Below, piece by piece: positions 44,593 to 57,189 of a DNA stretch of 64,000 nucleotides (the first letter of the stretch is position 1; every line of letters starts with the position of its first letter). The notes beneath the pieces are model-generated. The model worked only from the letters and a program-made list of their open reading frames with translations, had not been told where the DNA came from and did not search any database. This DNA is from Mycolicibacterium fortuitum subsp. fortuitum. GTDB taxonomy: Bacteria; Actinomycetota; Actinomycetes; Mycobacteriales; Mycobacteriaceae. The position numbers were made by a program, and so were the translations under genes. The stretch covers positions 2,604,001 to 2,668,000 of the forward strand of contig NZ_AP025518.1 of assembly GCF_022179545.1 (NCBI RefSeq). The letters are read 5' to 3'.

Positions 44593-45489
44593 TCAGTCCC
44601 GCTGGGTGTGCAGCACCTGCGCCCCCGGTGCGCCCTCCTGCTCGACGGCCTCGGCGTCCAGCGGGGCGGTGCCGCGAGCTGATCGGCGCAGCCGTTGTTC
44701 CAGCCGGGTGGCGAAGGAGGACAGGGCGAAGTTGATCGCGATCAACAGCAGTGCCACGACGATGAGCGCGGGCAGGTAATTGCGGTAGGTCGACCCCAGA
44801 TTGGTGGTCTGGCGCACCACCTCCAGGAACGTGATCTGATACCCGATCGCGGTGTCTTTGAGGATCACCACCATCTGCGAGATCAGAACCGGCAACATCG
44901 AAGTGATGGCCTGCGGTAGCTGGATGTGCCGCATCGTCGGACCCCATCGCAGGCCGAGTGACGCTGCAGCCTCGACCTGACCCCGTGGCAGAGAGTTGAC
45001 GCCGGCACGGATGATCTCGGCGATCACCGCACCGTTGTACAGAGTCAATCCGGTGACCACACCGGCCAGTGCCTGATACTTCGACGGGATGCCGTCGTAG
45101 AGGCCATAGGCCGCGAAGCTGAAGATCATCATGATCAGCACCGGCACCGCGCGGAAGAACTCGACCAATACCGCACAGGGCCAACGGATGAACACCACCG
45201 GTGTCATCCGACCGACACCGAGCAAGAAGCCCAGCACGAGGGCCAGCACGATCGAGAGCGCGGCCGCGGTCAGTGTGCCCTGGAGGCCGGGCAGCAGATA
45301 GGTCCGCCACAGATCGGCCGTCAGGAACGGCTGCCACTTGTCCCAGTCGAGCTGCCCCTTCTCCCAGAAGCGCCACAGCACGACGCCGATGAGGACGACC
45401 GTCACCGCGATCGTCAGCACGGCCGCGATGATGTTCCGCACCCGCGCCCGAGGGCCGGGTACATCGAAGAGAACCGAAGCGCCGGCCAC
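44593..45489 (-). CDS. gluD: Glutamate/amino-acid ABC transporter permease GluD
   Basis: The 298-residue membrane subunit has five or six helices and the EAA loop EAAASLGLRWGPTMRHIQLPQA that contacts the ATPase. It resembles GluD of Corynebacterium. GTG 45489 overlaps the gluC stop by one base. The longer frame to TTG 45522 is less likely. It is the last gene of gluABCD and ends at the bidirectional hairpin with recX. Confidence 0.92.
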   Translation of the reverse strand: MAGASVLFDVPGPRARVRNIIAAVLTIAVTVVLIGVVLWRFWEKGQLDWDKWQPFLTADLWRTYLLPGLQGTLTAAALSIVLALVLGFLLGVGRMTPVVFIRWPCAVLVEFFRAVPVLIMMIFSFAAYGLYDGIPSKYQALAGVVTGLTLYNGAVIAEIIRAGVNSLPRGQVEAAASLGLRWGPTMRHIQLPQAITSMLPVLISQMVVILKDTAIGYQITFLEVVRQTTNLGSTYRNYLPALIVVALLLIAINFALSSFATRLEQRLRRSARGTAPLDAEAVEQEGAPGAQVLHTQRD

Positions 45490-46169
45490 TACCGCTGCAC
45501 CGCCAATCTCTTGCCGAGCCAACCGAAGAGCAGACCCAACGGCAATGTCAGGATGACGAATCCGGCGGCGAAGATGGTGCCGACGGTCAGCAGTGCGGCG
45601 GTGTTCTCCGTCATGGTCTTCATCAGCCAGGCCGCCTCGACGACGCCGATGGTCGAGGCGATGGTGGTGTTCTTGGTCAGGGCGATGAGAACTGAACCCA
45701 ACGGCAGGATCACCGCGCGAAAAGCTTGTGGTAGCAGGATCAACCGCAGGTTCTGGCCGAACGACAGGCCAAGGGAGCGGGCCGCCTCGGCCTGCCCGAT
45801 CGGCACGGTGTTGACCCCGGCCCGCACTGTCTCACACACGAAAGACGCGGTGTAGACCGTCAATCCGAGTACAGCCAGGCGGAAGTTGCTGTCCACGATG
45901 AACGTCGGGGAATCGGACGCGGCCAACGTGATCCGCAGCGTCTGCCCCACCCCCAGCGAGCAGAAGATGATGATCAGCGTCAGCGGGGTGTTGCGGACGA
46001 CGTTCACGTAGATGGCACCGAGCCAGTTCAGCACCGGCACCGGTGCCAGCCGCATCGCGGCCAGCACCGTGCCCAGGATCAATGCGCCGATGGCCGAGTA
46101 CATCGTCAGTCGGATCGTGATCCAGAATGCCGCGAAGATCTGGTCGCGGTACTCGGTGAATATCTCCAC
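45489..46169 (-). CDS. gluC: Glutamate/amino-acid ABC transporter permease GluC
   Basis: The 226-residue permease has the HisM-type helix set and the EAA loop QAEAARSLGLSFGQNLRLILLPQAFR. It pairs with GluD to form the membrane channel. GTG 46169 is used. It is on the same strand, 21 bases downstream of gluB. The transported amino acid is inferred from order and similarity, not directly visible. Confidence 0.92.
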   Translation of the reverse strand: MEIFTEYRDQIFAAFWITIRLTMYSAIGALILGTVLAAMRLAPVPVLNWLGAIYVNVVRNTPLTLIIIFCSLGVGQTLRITLAASDSPTFIVDSNFRLAVLGLTVYTASFVCETVRAGVNTVPIGQAEAARSLGLSFGQNLRLILLPQAFRAVILPLGSVLIALTKNTTIASTIGVVEAAWLMKTMTENTAALLTVGTIFAAGFVILTLPLGLLFGWLGKRLAVQR

Positions 46170-46190
46170 GGGGGAGTTGCTTCCTCCGGC

Positions 46191-47000
46191 TCAGCGGTCG
46201 ACGGTCGGCGGCGTCGGAGCCTGGATGCCCGCGGGCCCCAGGTTCTTGTCGAACGCTTCTTTCCACGCCCCGCTGCTGATCATCTTCTCGATCGCATCGT
46301 TGATCTTGTTGCGTAGCTCGGCGTCATCCTTTTTCAGACCGATGCCGTAGCGCTCCTCGGAGAACGGTTCACCGACGATCTTGAATTCGCCCGGAGTCTG
46401 GGCGGCATACCCGGCCAGGATCACCTCGTCCGTCGTCACCGCGTCGACCCCGCGGTTCTTCAGTGCATCGACGCACAGCGTGTAGGTGTCGTAGAGCTGC
46501 AGCTGCACGTCCGGGTACTTCTCCTTGATCCGCTGAGCCGGGGTGGAACCGGAGACCGAGCAGACCTTCTGCTTGTTGCTCAGCGATTCCGGACCGGTGA
46601 TGGCGTTCTCGTCCGCGCGGACCAGCAGGCTCTGCCCGGTGACCAGGTAAGGCCCGGCAAATGCCACCTTTTCCTGACGCGCCGGGCTGATCGAGTACGT
46701 TCCGACGATGTAGTCGACCTGGTCGTTCTGGATCAACGTCTCGCGTTGGGGCGAGGGCGCTTCCTTCCACGCGATCTTGTCCTCGGGGTAGCCGAGTTCG
46801 TTGGCCACGTACTTGGCCACGTCGACGTCGAACCCGGACGTGGTGCCGTCAGGCTTCTTCTGACCGAGCCCGGGCTGGTCGTACTTGGTGCCGATGACGA
46901 TCTTGCCGGAGTCGCCACCGCCGCCACACGCCGTCGCGGCGAACGGGAGTGCGATCGCGAGCGCGAGGGTACCGACCAACTTGAACGGCGCGGAGGGCAT
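46191..47000 (-). CDS. gluB: Glutamate-binding lipoprotein GluB
   Basis: The 269-residue solute-binding protein has a lipoprotein signal ending ATAC with a GGGG spacer. The periplasmic type II fold is visible from KIVIGTKYDQPGLGQK, VDYIVGTYSISPARQEKVAFAGPYLV and DAVTTDEVILAGY. It delivers an acidic amino acid to GluCD. A 38-base gap separates it from gluA. The cysteine pair in KVCSVSG and TLCVDAL may form a disulphide. Confidence 0.92.
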   Translation of the reverse strand: MPSAPFKLVGTLALAIALPFAATACGGGGDSGKIVIGTKYDQPGLGQKKPDGTTSGFDVDVAKYVANELGYPEDKIAWKEAPSPQRETLIQNDQVDYIVGTYSISPARQEKVAFAGPYLVTGQSLLVRADENAITGPESLSNKQKVCSVSGSTPAQRIKEKYPDVQLQLYDTYTLCVDALKNRGVDAVTTDEVILAGYAAQTPGEFKIVGEPFSEERYGIGLKKDDAELRNKINDAIEKMISSGAWKEAFDKNLGPAGIQAPTPPTVDR

Positions 47001-47038
47001 GTTCGGGTTCCTTTCGGGAGCAGCGTCAGTGCGGAGCG

Positions 47039-47824
47039 TCAGTGATGGAGAATCTTGCCGAGAAAATCTTTGGCGCGGTCAGATTTCGGGTTGTCGAAGA
47101 ACTCGGCCGGTGGCGCGTCCTCGACGATGGTGCCGTCGGCCATGAACACCACGCGGTCGGACGCCCGGCGAGCGAAGCCCATCTCGTGGGTGACCACCAC
47201 CATCGTCATGCCCTCCGAAGCCAACGATGTCATCACGGCCAGGACCTCGTTGATCATCTCCGGGTCCAGGGCGCTGGTGGGCTCGTCGAACAGCATGACC
47301 TTGGGGTCCATCGCCAGCGAGCGGGCGATGGCGACTCGCTGCTGCTGACCGCCGGACAGCTGGGCCGGATACTTGTCCGCCTGATTGGCCACCCCGACCC
47401 GGTCCAGCAGCGCCATCGCGCTCTCGCGGGCCTGAGCCTTGGATTTCCGGCGCACCTTCACCGGGGCGAGCGTGACGTTCTCCAAGATGGTCTTGTGCGC
47501 GAACAGGTTGAAGGACTGGAACACCATGCCGACATCGGAACGCAGCTGGGCCAGCTTTCGTCCCTCCGCCGGCAGCGCCTGACCGTCGACCGCGATGCTT
47601 CCGGAGTCGATCGTCTCCAGCCGGTTGATGGTGCGGCACAGCGTGGACTTGCCGGAGCCTGACGGACCGAGCACCACCACCACCTGGCCGCGGCCCACAT
47701 CAAGGTTGATGTCATTGAGTACGTGCAGGGATCCGAAATGTTTGTTGACTCCCTGAAGCGAGATCATCGGCACATCTGATGGCGCCGCGTCGTCGACCTG
47801 CGGCTGCTCGCCGGGGCTACCCAT
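47039..47824 (-). CDS. gluA: Glutamate/amino-acid ABC transporter ATPase GluA
   Basis: The 261-residue ATPase has Walker [10 protein letters not shown], the signature [16 protein letters not shown], Walker [14 protein letters not shown], and the switch histidine in [10 protein letters not shown]. It powers import through GluCD. ATG 47824 is used; ATG 47767 ([12 protein letters not shown]) is an alternative, as many homologues begin there. TAAGGT lies 8 nt upstream. It heads gluABCD and is divergent from miaB. Confidence 0.95.
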   Translation of the reverse strand: MGSPGEQPQVDDAAPSDVPMISLQGVNKHFGSLHVLNDINLDVGRGQVVVVLGPSGSGKSTLCRTINRLETIDSGSIAVDGQALPAEGRKLAQLRSDVGMVFQSFNLFAHKTILENVTLAPVKVRRKSKAQARESAMALLDRVGVANQADKYPAQLSGGQQQRVAIARSLAMDPKVMLFDEPTSALDPEMINEVLAVMTSLASEGMTMVVVTHEMGFARRASDRVVFMADGTIVEDAPPAEFFDNPKSDRAKDFLGKILHH

Positions 47825-47903
47825 GGCAGGTGACCTTACCCAGCGAACCCCCGGCCTGCCCGGATCTCATGAATCCGCCGCGTTAACGTTTTGAGCGGCT
47901 CCG

Positions 47904-47909
47904 TACCAT
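47904..47909 (+). promoter_or_regulatory. -10 element of miaB, leaderless
   Basis: TACCAT ends 7 nt before GTG 47917. Confidence 0.45.
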
Positions 47910-47916
47910 TGGGGCC

Positions 47917-49515
47917 GTGACGACGATGGTGAACCGGGACGCGGCCGACGAGCGCTCGCGCGAGGAGTCGTCGGCGCACGACCCGGCACAGCGACGCTCA
48001 GCGCGCACCTATCAGGTCCGCACCTACGGCTGTCAGATGAACGTGCACGACTCCGAACGGCTGTCGGGTCTGCTGGAGGACGCCGGCTACCTGCGGGCTC
48101 CCGACGGCGCAGAGGCCGACATCGTGGTGTTCAACACCTGCGCGGTGCGCGAGAACGCCGACAACAAGCTCTACGGGAATCTCAGTCATCTGGCCCCGCG
48201 CAAGCAGTCCGACCCGAACATGCAGATCGCCGTCGGCGGATGCCTCGCCCAGAAGGACCGCGACTCGGTCCTGCGCCGCGCGCCCTGGGTCGATGTGGTC
48301 TTCGGCACCCACAACATCGGGTCCCTGCCCGCGCTGCTGGAGCGGGCCCGTCACAACCGTGCTGCCCAGGTCGAGATCGTCGAGGCGCTGCAGGAGTTTC
48401 CCTCGACGCTGCCGGCGACGCGCGAGTCCGCCTATGCGGCATGGGTTTCGATCTCGGTCGGCTGCAACAACACCTGCACGTTCTGCATCGTGCCGTCGCT
48501 GCGCGGCAAGGAGGTCGACCGCCGCCCAGGCGACATCCTCGCCGAGGTGCAGGCTCTGGCCTCCCAGGGAGTGCTCGAGGTCACCCTGTTGGGCCAGAAC
48601 GTCAACGCCTACGGTGTGTCGTTCGCTGCGGACGAGCGCTTGCGCGAGGACCCGATGAACTGGTCCGACATGCCGCGGGACCGCAGTGCGTTCGCCAAGC
48701 TGCTGCGCGCCTGCGGTGACATCGAGGGGTTGGAGCGCGTGCGGTTCACCTCACCGCACCCTGCCGAGTTCACCGACGACGTGATCGAGGCGATGGCCCA
48801 GACGCCCAATGTGTGCCCGACACTGCACATGCCGCTGCAGTCCGGCTCGGACCGCATCCTGAAGGCCATGCGCCGCTCCTACCGGGCCGAGCGCTATCTG
48901 GGCATCATCGACAAGGTGCGGGCCGCGATCCCGCATGCCGCGATCACCACCGACATCATCGTCGGCTTCCCGGGCGAGACCGAGGAGGACTTCCAGGCGA
49001 CCCTCGATGTCGTCGAGCGGTCGCGGTTCGCCAGCGCTTTCACTTTCCAGTACTCGATCCGGCCGGGCACCCCGGCTGCCGAGATGCCCGATCAGTTGCC
49101 GAAAGCTGTTGTCACAGAACGTTATCAGCGGCTGATCAAGCTGCAGGAACGAATCTCCCTTGAGGAGAACCAGGCTCAGATCGGCCGGCCGGTCGAACTG
49201 CTGGTCGCCACCGGAGAAGGCCGCAAGGACGCCAGCACCGCGCGGATGTCGGGTCGCGCCCGCGACGGCAGGCTGGTGCATTTCACCCCTGGCGCCGAGG
49301 CGGAACGGATCCGGCCAGGGGATGTCGTCACCACGACCGTGACGGGTGCCGCGCCGCACCATCTGATCGCCGACGCTCCCTTGGCCACCCATCGGCGTAC
49401 CCGGGCCGGCGACGCACACGAGGCGGGTCAGCGCCCGCGCACCGGAGTGGGGCTCGGCCTGCCTCGGATCGGTGCGCCGGAAACGGCGCCGTCATCAGGA
49501 GGATGTGGCTGTTGA
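47917..49515 (+). CDS. miaB: tRNA methylthiotransferase MiaB
   Basis: MiaB is a radical-SAM enzyme that adds a methylthio group to i6A37 of tRNA. The 532-residue protein has an N-terminal UPF0004 domain ([14 protein letters not shown], with cysteines at [12 protein letters not shown] and GGCLAQ), the radical-[11 protein letters not shown] triad (about 185-192), and a C-terminal TRAM domain (about 410-480). The Gly/Cys-rich end SSGGCGC is unusual and could ligate metal. The i6A substrate is made by miaA, also in this window. Confidence 0.96.
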   Translation: MTTMVNRDAADERSREESSAHDPAQRRSARTYQVRTYGCQMNVHDSERLSGLLEDAGYLRAPDGAEADIVVFNTCAVRENADNKLYGNLSHLAPRKQSDPNMQIAVGGCLAQKDRDSVLRRAPWVDVVFGTHNIGSLPALLERARHNRAAQVEIVEALQEFPSTLPATRESAYAAWVSISVGCNNTCTFCIVPSLRGKEVDRRPGDILAEVQALASQGVLEVTLLGQNVNAYGVSFAADERLREDPMNWSDMPRDRSAFAKLLRACGDIEGLERVRFTSPHPAEFTDDVIEAMAQTPNVCPTLHMPLQSGSDRILKAMRRSYRAERYLGIIDKVRAAIPHAAITTDIIVGFPGETEEDFQATLDVVERSRFASAFTFQYSIRPGTPAAEMPDQLPKAVVTERYQRLIKLQERISLEENQAQIGRPVELLVATGEGRKDASTARMSGRARDGRLVHFTPGAEAERIRPGDVVTTTVTGAAPHHLIADAPLATHRRTRAGDAHEAGQRPRTGVGLGLPRIGAPETAPSSGGCGC

Positions 49516-50135
49516 GCAACGAGAGCGACTTCGACGGGTTCAAGGACGACCTGGCCGCCGTCGAACGCAAGCTCACCCGGGAGTTCGACACGGGTCCGCG
49601 GGCGATGGTCGTGGCGATCCTGGTGTTCGTGGTGCTGCTGTCGTTCGTGCTGCCGCACACCGGTGCGAGCAAGGGGTTCGACGTTCTGGTCGGTGATGCC
49701 ACGGCGGTCAGCGACGGCATCTCGCTCCCGTCGCGGGTATTCGTGTGGCTGGCGCTCGTGTTCTCGGTCGGATTCTCGACGCTGGCGCTGATCACCCGCC
49801 GCTGGGCGCTGGCCTGGACGGCGCTGGCGGGATCCGCCGTCGCCAGTGCGTTGGGGATGCTCGCGGTGTGGTCGCGCCAGACCGCCACAGGTCACCCCGG
49901 CCCGGGCATCGGGCTGATCATCGGCTGGCTGGCCGTGATCGTGCTGACCTTCCACTGGGCACGGGTGGTGTGGTCGCGAACCGCACTGCAGTTGGCGGCC
50001 GAGGAGAATCGTCGCCGCGACGCCGCGAAGCATCAGCAGCACGGCGTGCTCGGCTTCCCCGGCATCGCCGACAGCGATACCGACAGTGATACCGGCGCCA
50101 CTGGCAAGAAACCGGATCAGCCGGATCAGACCTAG
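49503..50135 (+). CDS. Conserved membrane protein (Rv2732c-like)
   Basis: The 210-residue protein has four hydrophobic helices (about 36-55, 78-98, 102-120 and 134-155) and a charged cytosolic tail. ATG 49503 overlaps the miaB end; a TTG at 49512 (LSNES) is the alternative. Position matches Rv2732c. The family is unnamed and its linkage to miaB is conserved in mycobacteria. The C-tail has a [10 protein letters not shown] run. Its stop overlaps the convergent DUF349 gene by 4 bases. Confidence 0.8.
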   Translation: MWLLSNESDFDGFKDDLAAVERKLTREFDTGPRAMVVAILVFVVLLSFVLPHTGASKGFDVLVGDATAVSDGISLPSRVFVWLALVFSVGFSTLALITRRWALAWTALAGSAVASALGMLAVWSRQTATGHPGPGIGLIIGWLAVIVLTFHWARVVWSRTALQLAAEENRRRDAAKHQQHGVLGFPGIADSDTDSDTGATGKKPDQPDQT

Positions 50136-51475
50136 CTGCGCTTGCCGAGCGCTTCTGCCGCCGCGTCGGCCCACTGACGCCACTGCTCGGCGCTCGCCCG
50201 AGCTTCGGCCGCGTCCTTGGTCCGTCCGGCGGCCTCGGCTTTCTCGGCCTGCTTTTCGAACTGCTCGGCACGTGCGCGGAACTGGTCGGCCCGCGCCTGG
50301 GCCTCGGGATCGACACCACCGGCCGGCGCGTCGCGGACCTTCTTCTCCACCGCGCGCAGGCGTCGCTCCAGTTCGGCGGCGCGCTCACGCGGAACCTTGC
50401 CGATCGCGTCCCACTTGTCGCCGATCGCGCGCAGCGCCGCCCGAGCCGCGTCCAGATCGGTCGTATCGATCTTCTCGGCCTCGGTCAGCAGCGCTTCCTT
50501 GGCGGCGGCATTCGCCTTGAACTCGGCATCACGCTCGGCGTGAGCGGCGTTACGGGCTCCGAAGAACGTGTCCTGGGCAGCCTTGAACCGGTGCCACAGC
50601 GCGTCGTCGACGTCCTTGGCGGCGCGTCCGGCGGCCTTCCACTGGGTCAACAGGTCACGGAAGGCGGCACCGGTGGCACCCCAATCGGTCGAGTCGGCCA
50701 ATTGCTCGGCCTTTTCGCACAGCGCCTCCTTGGCCTGGCGGGCGCCCACGCGGCCGCGGTCGAGTTCGGCGAAGTGCGAGCCACGCCGGCGATTGAACGT
50801 CTCGCGGGCCGACGAGTAGCGCTTCCACAGCGCGTCATCGAGCTTGCGATCCAGCCCGGTGATGGTGCGCCACTCATCGAGGATCTCCCGCAGCCGGTCA
50901 CCCGCGGCCTTCCACTGCGTGGAGTTGGCCGCCAGATCCTCGGCCTCGGCGGCCAGTGCCTCCTTGCGGGCGGTCTGGGCGGCGCGGTGCTCATCACGCT
51001 GGGCCCGCTCGGTCTTGGCAGCCTCGTCGGCGTGTTCCAGGATGGCAGTGAGCCGGGCGCTCAACGCATCGACGTCGCCGAGAACTGCTGCGGTGGGCAG
51101 GCTTTCGGCCAATGCCGCGGCAGCCGACTTGATCTTGCGAGCATCGCCGGTGCCGGAGGACAGCCGGCGTTCCAGCAGGGCCACCTCGGTGTGCAGATCA
51201 TCGAAACGGCGACCGAAGTGGGCGTACGCCGACTCGGTGTCACCTGCCTGCCACGAGCCGATGATGCGCTCGCCGGAGCCGTTGATCAACCACACCGTGC
51301 CGTCGGCGTCCACCCGCCCGAATTGGTGTGGATCGCTGGTCGGCGCGACCGCGACCACCGGGGCGACCCGGCTGGGGCGGGGAACGGGGCGGGGCGGTCC
51401 GGGCCGGGGAGTCGGCTTCGGTGTGGGCCCGGAGGTCGGCTTCGGGGTGGCTCCGCCTGGCTCACTGGTTGTCAT
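50132..51475 (-). CDS. DUF349-repeat coiled protein (Rv2731-like)
   Basis: The 447-residue protein has a proline-rich N-tail (1-50), a beta segment ([24 protein letters not shown]), and about four DUF349 repeats (about 170-400). Each contains a W-K-x-A-G or [10 protein letters not shown] type motif and long charged helices. It is similar to Rv2731. The role is unknown; DUF349 proteins are suggested to bind nucleic acid or ribosomal complexes. CGAGGAG lies upstream of ATG 51475. Confidence 0.82.
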   Translation of the reverse strand: MTTSEPGGATPKPTSGPTPKPTPRPGPPRPVPRPSRVAPVVAVAPTSDPHQFGRVDADGTVWLINGSGERIIGSWQAGDTESAYAHFGRRFDDLHTEVALLERRLSSGTGDARKIKSAAAALAESLPTAAVLGDVDALSARLTAILEHADEAAKTERAQRDEHRAAQTARKEALAAEAEDLAANSTQWKAAGDRLREILDEWRTITGLDRKLDDALWKRYSSARETFNRRRGSHFAELDRGRVGARQAKEALCEKAEQLADSTDWGATGAAFRDLLTQWKAAGRAAKDVDDALWHRFKAAQDTFFGARNAAHAERDAEFKANAAAKEALLTEAEKIDTTDLDAARAALRAIGDKWDAIGKVPRERAAELERRLRAVEKKVRDAPAGGVDPEAQARADQFRARAEQFEKQAEKAEAAGRTKDAAEARASAEQWRQWADAAAEALGKRS

Positions 51476-51690
51476 ATCCGCTCCTCGTACTCCGCGCGGT
51501 TGCCCGCGCATCTACCGCGCGACGCGGCGCCTGATGCTGTCGCTTTGTCCGCTATTGAAGCAGGTCGGGCTGTGCCATGCCCACGGCTTGAGGCTCAATG
51601 CCCTGACAAACTGGGCTGAGCAGCGCTCGCGAGGGGCCTTTCGGCACGCTCTGACGGCACTCTGTGCACAGCGTGGCGGCGTGCGCGCAC

Positions 51691-51696
51691 TAGTTT
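51691..51696 (+). promoter_or_regulatory. -10 element of the 51703 gene, leaderless
   Basis: TAGTTT ends 6 nt before GTG 51703. Confidence 0.45.
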
Positions 51697-51702
51697 GGTG
51701 AG

Positions 51703-52389
51703 GTGCTCAGCGCCATCGCGATCGTGCCCGCAACACCGGTTCTGGTGCCCGAGCTGGTGGGTGCCGCCGCCGCGGAGGTCGCCGGGTTGCGTGACGCGGT
51801 GATCGCCGCAGCGGGCTCGCTACCGCCGCGCTGGCTGGCCGTCGGCGTCGGGCCCCGCGACGCGGTGTACGGGCCGGACTGTGCCGGCACCTTCGCCGGC
51901 TACGGCGTCGACGTCCCGGTGTCACTCGGTCCCGGACCGGCGGGTGAACCTGCCAAGCTGCCGCTGTGTGTGCTGGTCGCCGCGTGGATCCGCGGGCAGG
52001 CCACACCACACGCCGGTGTCGACGTGCATGCCTACGCCGCGTCATCGCCGGTTGGGGAGGCGCTGGCTCAGGGCCGTGCACTGCGGGCCCGGCTCGACGA
52101 TTCCCCTGATCCCGTCGGCGTCCTGGTTGTCGCCGACGGCCTGCATACGCTCACCCCCTCCGCCCCCGGCGGCTACCTGCCGGATTCGGTGGCCACGCAG
52201 CAGGACCTCGACGACGCGCTGGCCACCGGTGACGTCGCCGCGGTGATCGAGCTTCCGGAGCCGGTGCTGGGCAGGGTCGCCTTTCAGGTGCTGGCCGGTC
52301 TGGTCGGGTCCGAGCCCGGCTCGGCGCGCGAGCTTTACCGCGGCGCGCCCTATGGCGTCGGTTACTTCGTCGGCGAATGGCTGCCATGA
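51703..52389 (+). CDS. LigB-like class III extradiol dioxygenase-related protein (Rv2728c-like)
   Basis: The 228-residue protein matches Rv2728c and related actinobacterial proteins next to miaA. The fold appears related to the LigB/MEMO family: [15 protein letters not shown] at the start, a [20 protein letters not shown] segment in which a histidine could bind metal, and [13 protein letters not shown] at the end. The usual metal ligands are not all visible, so catalysis is unproven. Its stop overlaps the miaA start (ATGA). Confidence 0.68.
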   Translation: MLSAIAIVPATPVLVPELVGAAAAEVAGLRDAVIAAAGSLPPRWLAVGVGPRDAVYGPDCAGTFAGYGVDVPVSLGPGPAGEPAKLPLCVLVAAWIRGQATPHAGVDVHAYAASSPVGEALAQGRALRARLDDSPDPVGVLVVADGLHTLTPSAPGGYLPDSVATQQDLDDALATGDVAAVIELPEPVLGRVAFQVLAGLVGSEPGSARELYRGAPYGVGYFVGEWLP

Positions 52390-53294
52390 CCCGGCCGGTG
52401 GCGGTCATCGGGCCGACGGGCACCGGGAAATCGGCCCTGGCCCTGGCGATCGCCGAAGAATTGGGCGGGGAGATCGTGAATGCCGATGCGATGCAGCTCT
52501 ACCGCGGCATGGACATCGGCACGGCCAAGTTGCCGGTCGCCGAGCGGCGCGGCATCCCACACCACCAACTCGACGTCCTCGATGTCACCGAGACCGCGAC
52601 GGTGGCCCGCTACCAGCAGGACGCTGCGGCCGACGTGGAGGCCATCGCCGCGCGCGGCGCGGTGCCGGTGATCGTCGGCGGCTCGATGCTCTACATCCAG
52701 TCGCTGCTCGACGAGTGGACGTTCCCAGCGACCGATCCGGCGGTGCGGGCCCGGTGGGAGGCTCGGCTGGCCGAGGTGGGGGTCGCCGCGCTCCATGCTG
52801 AGTTGACCCGGGTCGACCCGGCCGCGGGTGCCTGGATCCTGCCCACCGACGGCCGGCGGATCGTGCGGGCGCTGGAGGTCGTGGAGCTCACCGGCCGGCC
52901 GTTCGCCGCCTCGGCGCCCAGTATCGGTGCCCCGCGATGGGATACGGCGATCATCGGATTGGATTGGGAGACATCCGTTCTCGACGAGCGTCTGCAGCAG
53001 CGCACCGATCTGATGTTCGCCGACGGCCTGGTGCAGGAGGTGCGGACCCTGATCGGCCGGGGACTGCGGGACGGGGTCACCGCGGCGCGGGCGCTCGGCT
53101 ACGCGCAGGTGCTGGCCGATCTGGATGCCGGGGGAGACGGCTCGGCGGCGCGGGAGCCCACATTCATCGGAACCCGCCGCTATGTACGCCGGCAGCGGTC
53201 CTGGTTCCGGCGCGACCATCGGGTGGTGTGGCTCGACGGAGCGGCCGACGGGCTGGTGCACGATGCCTTGCGCGCGTGGCGGCACGTATCCTGA
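52386..53294 (+). CDS. miaA: tRNA dimethylallyltransferase MiaA
   Basis: MiaA transfers a dimethylallyl group to A37 of tRNA, the first step before MiaB. The 302-residue protein has the P-loop [10 protein letters not shown] (residues 9-18), [17 protein letters not shown], and [18 protein letters not shown] 52386 overlaps the preceding stop. It ends 4 bases before the dapF GTG. It pairs functionally with miaB at 47917. Confidence 0.96.
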   Translation: MTRPVAVIGPTGTGKSALALAIAEELGGEIVNADAMQLYRGMDIGTAKLPVAERRGIPHHQLDVLDVTETATVARYQQDAAADVEAIAARGAVPVIVGGSMLYIQSLLDEWTFPATDPAVRARWEARLAEVGVAALHAELTRVDPAAGAWILPTDGRRIVRALEVVELTGRPFAASAPSIGAPRWDTAIIGLDWETSVLDERLQQRTDLMFADGLVQEVRTLIGRGLRDGVTAARALGYAQVLADLDAGGDGSAAREPTFIGTRRYVRRQRSWFRRDHRVVWLDGAADGLVHDALRAWRHVS

Positions 53295-53298
53295 TCAG

Positions 53299-54180
53299 GT
53301 GATCTTCGGCTCGATCCCTTTCGCGAAGGGCCACGGCACCCAGAACGATTTCGTGGTGCTGCCCGACCTCGATGCCGCGCTGTCGCTGACGCCGGCCGCC
53401 GTGGCCGCGCTGTGCGACCGCCGCCGCGGCCTGGGCGCCGACGGCGTGCTCCGGGTGACCACGGCCGGGGCTGCGCAGGCGGCGGGCGTTTTCGAGCGGC
53501 TGCCCGACGGCGTCGCCGCCTCCGACTGGTACATGGACTACCGCAACGCCGACGGTTCGATCGCGCAGATGTGCGGCAACGGGGTACGGGTCTTCGCGCA
53601 TTACCTGCGCGCCTCGGGACTGGAATCCGCCGACGAGTTCGTGGTGGGCTCGCTGGCCGGGCCGCGTCCGGTGGTGCTGCACAGTGCCGACGCCACCTCC
53701 GCGGACGTCACCGTCGAGATGGGCAAGGCCAACCGATTCGGCACGGGAACCGCGAAGGTCGGCGGCCGCACGGTCAGCGGGGTCGCCGTCGACGTGGGCA
53801 ATCCGCATCTGGCCTGTGTCGGGTTGACCGCAGGCGAGCTGGCCGCCCTCGACGTGGGCGCGCCGGTGTCCTTCGACGAGCAGCTGTTCCCCGAGGGTGT
53901 CAACGTCGAGGTCCTCACCGTCCCGGCCGACGGCGCGGTGTCCATGCGGGTGCACGAGCGCGGCGTGGGAGAGACCCGCTCCTGCGGCACCGGCACCGTC
54001 GCAGCCACCCTGGCGGCCCTGGCCCACCAGGGCACCGACACCGGGACGTTGCGGGTCCGTATCCCGGGCGGAGAGGTCACCGTGACGATCACCGAGTCCA
54101 CCAGCTATCTGCGCGGACCCTCCGTGCTGGTGGCCCGTGGTGAGCTCTCCGACGTGTGGTGGAACGCTGCCCACGCCTAA
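53299..54180 (+). CDS. dapF: Diaminopimelate epimerase
   Basis: DapF interconverts LL- and meso-diaminopimelate, the last step before peptidoglycan and lysine. The 293-residue protein shows the two catalytic cysteines in [12 protein letters not shown] and [13 protein letters not shown], and the start signature [17 protein letters not shown] 53299 is used, just 4 bases after miaA; the longer frame from 53125 runs inside miaA and is rejected. A 45-base gap with no visible regulatory site precedes hflX. Confidence 0.97.
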   Translation: MIFGSIPFAKGHGTQNDFVVLPDLDAALSLTPAAVAALCDRRRGLGADGVLRVTTAGAAQAAGVFERLPDGVAASDWYMDYRNADGSIAQMCGNGVRVFAHYLRASGLESADEFVVGSLAGPRPVVLHSADATSADVTVEMGKANRFGTGTAKVGGRTVSGVAVDVGNPHLACVGLTAGELAALDVGAPVSFDEQLFPEGVNVEVLTVPADGAVSMRVHERGVGETRSCGTGTVAATLAALAHQGTDTGTLRVRIPGGEVTVTITESTSYLRGPSVLVARGELSDVWWNAAHA

Positions 54181-54225
54181 TAGGGATGCGCGCGGCCCGA
54201 TGCACGTGACAACCTGTAAGTACAT

Positions 54226-55635
<1,410 letters not shown>

Positions 55636-55642
55636 GCACGCG

Positions 55643-57172
55643 TCAGGCGGCAGATTTCTTCTTGCTGCTGGTGTCCTTTGCGCTGGTGCGCTTTGGCTCG
55701 GGACGGTCCGTGGCCTTGTCTTTCGCGCCGTCCTGACCAAGGGCCTTGCGCACGCTGCTGCGGAGCGACTTGGCCATGTCACGCGCCGGATGTCCCTTCG
55801 TGGCCAGCGCTTTCGGCAGTGAAGGACGCTGCTTCGGGGCTGTCGCATCGGGGTCGGCCGCGTTCGGTGCCGTCTCGGGCTCGGTGACCGTGCTCAAACG
55901 CCGGAGCGGTGTGTAATCCGAGGTGGCGGAGACTTTCGTGGTGTCGGCAGCGGCCTTGTCGGCAGCGTCCGGGACCCGGACGGTCACGCCGGACTGCGTC
56001 GGATCGGTCCATCCGGGCAGCGGGTCGAGTCCGGGGTTGAGTGCCGCCCGGACGCCCTCGGGGATGTCGTTGATGAGATCGCTCGCCAACGTCACGGGGT
56101 TGAACCTGGGCAGCAGCTGGAACGGTGTGGGCGTGCTGTAGTCGGTTCTGGTGTAACCGGTTTCGATGAGGGTCTGGGCCAGCGGTGAGACCAGATCGAC
56201 GAGTGGGACCACGACGGCGGACGTGCCGGTCGCCGCGCCCAGGTCCAGCAACGGCTGCATGATCGGCAGCGTCTTCGCCGGCAGCGTGACGTAGTACGTG
56301 TCGCTGCCCTCGACCTTCTGGCAGTGAGTATCCGCGCTGCAGTTCGCCTTCGCGTTCTCGATCGCGGCCTGCACCTGTTCGGGTGTGTAACCGTACGGCG
56401 TGGCCGTCGCCGGGTCGTCGCCCCGGGGGTCCAGATAGGTGCCGTGCACGTACTGGAATCCGGCCAGCGCGTTCGCCAGCGCGAGCGGATTGAGCACCCA
56501 CGACGGAGCGTCGGCGACGCCGTCGTACTGCAGCGCGATGTCGTAGGTCTCGATGCCGGTATCCGTAGGAGTGGGCCGGCCGAACGTCGCGTCGAGGATC
56601 GGGACGGTGCCCAGGATCGCCAGCCGCTCGAAGATGCCACCGTCGGGGCGGTTCGGGTTGCCGATCAGGACGAAGCTGAGATTCTGCTTCTGTTCGTCGG
56701 TGAGATCGGCCAGGTTGCCCTTGACGATGCTGGCCACCGTGGCGCCCTGCGAATAGCCGAAGACCGTCACCGGATGGGCTGCGCTGGGATTGTTTGCGCC
56801 GACGAGTTCGCTGGTCAGCCGGGTGACTCCACTGGCGACCGACACGTTCCACTTGGCGCCCTCCAGTCCGCCCCAGCCGGGCAGGGGGATGGGCCAGAAC
56901 TGGGCGATGTAGGGGATCGCCACCGGTGCCGCGCAGTCCTCGGCACCGCAGCTGCCGCTCGGCTGGACGTAATAGGCGACGGCGTTGGCCATGTAGTTGT
57001 TGGAGTTCTGCGGGTCCGGCGTCCCGGTGCCGGGAACCACCAGCGGAGTCACCGCCACCACCAGTCCGACCGCCGCGGTACCGACGGGCGTCAGCCCGAT
57101 CACCACCGAGCCGGACACGGCCACGGCGCCGACCAGCAGTGACCTGGCAGCAGATCGGGGTGAGAATCGCAT
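55643..57172 (-). CDS. PE-PPE-domain serine hydrolase without PE or PPE domain
   Basis: The 509-residue exported protein has an N-terminal signal sequence (RFSPRSAARSLLVGAVAVSG) and a PE-PPE (PF08237) alpha/beta hydrolase domain. The nucleophile is in FGYSQGA (GxSxG). Cysteines in SGSCGAEDC and SADTHCQKV may form a disulphide. A Lys/Ser-rich tail of about 80 residues ends SSKKKSAA. In M. tuberculosis this domain is usually fused to PE or PPE; here it stands alone. The family has esterase/lipase activity. AAAGGAG and a stem-loop lie upstream. Confidence 0.88.
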   Translation of the reverse strand: MRFSPRSAARSLLVGAVAVSGSVVIGLTPVGTAAVGLVVAVTPLVVPGTGTPDPQNSNNYMANAVAYYVQPSGSCGAEDCAAPVAIPYIAQFWPIPLPGWGGLEGAKWNVSVASGVTRLTSELVGANNPSAAHPVTVFGYSQGATVASIVKGNLADLTDEQKQNLSFVLIGNPNRPDGGIFERLAILGTVPILDATFGRPTPTDTGIETYDIALQYDGVADAPSWVLNPLALANALAGFQYVHGTYLDPRGDDPATATPYGYTPEQVQAAIENAKANCSADTHCQKVEGSDTYYVTLPAKTLPIMQPLLDLGAATGTSAVVVPLVDLVSPLAQTLIETGYTRTDYSTPTPFQLLPRFNPVTLASDLINDIPEGVRAALNPGLDPLPGWTDPTQSGVTVRVPDAADKAAADTTKVSATSDYTPLRRLSTVTEPETAPNAADPDATAPKQRPSLPKALATKGHPARDMAKSLRSSVRKALGQDGAKDKATDRPEPKRTSAKDTSSKKKSAA

Positions 57173-57189
57173 CGGCTCAGATCTCCTTT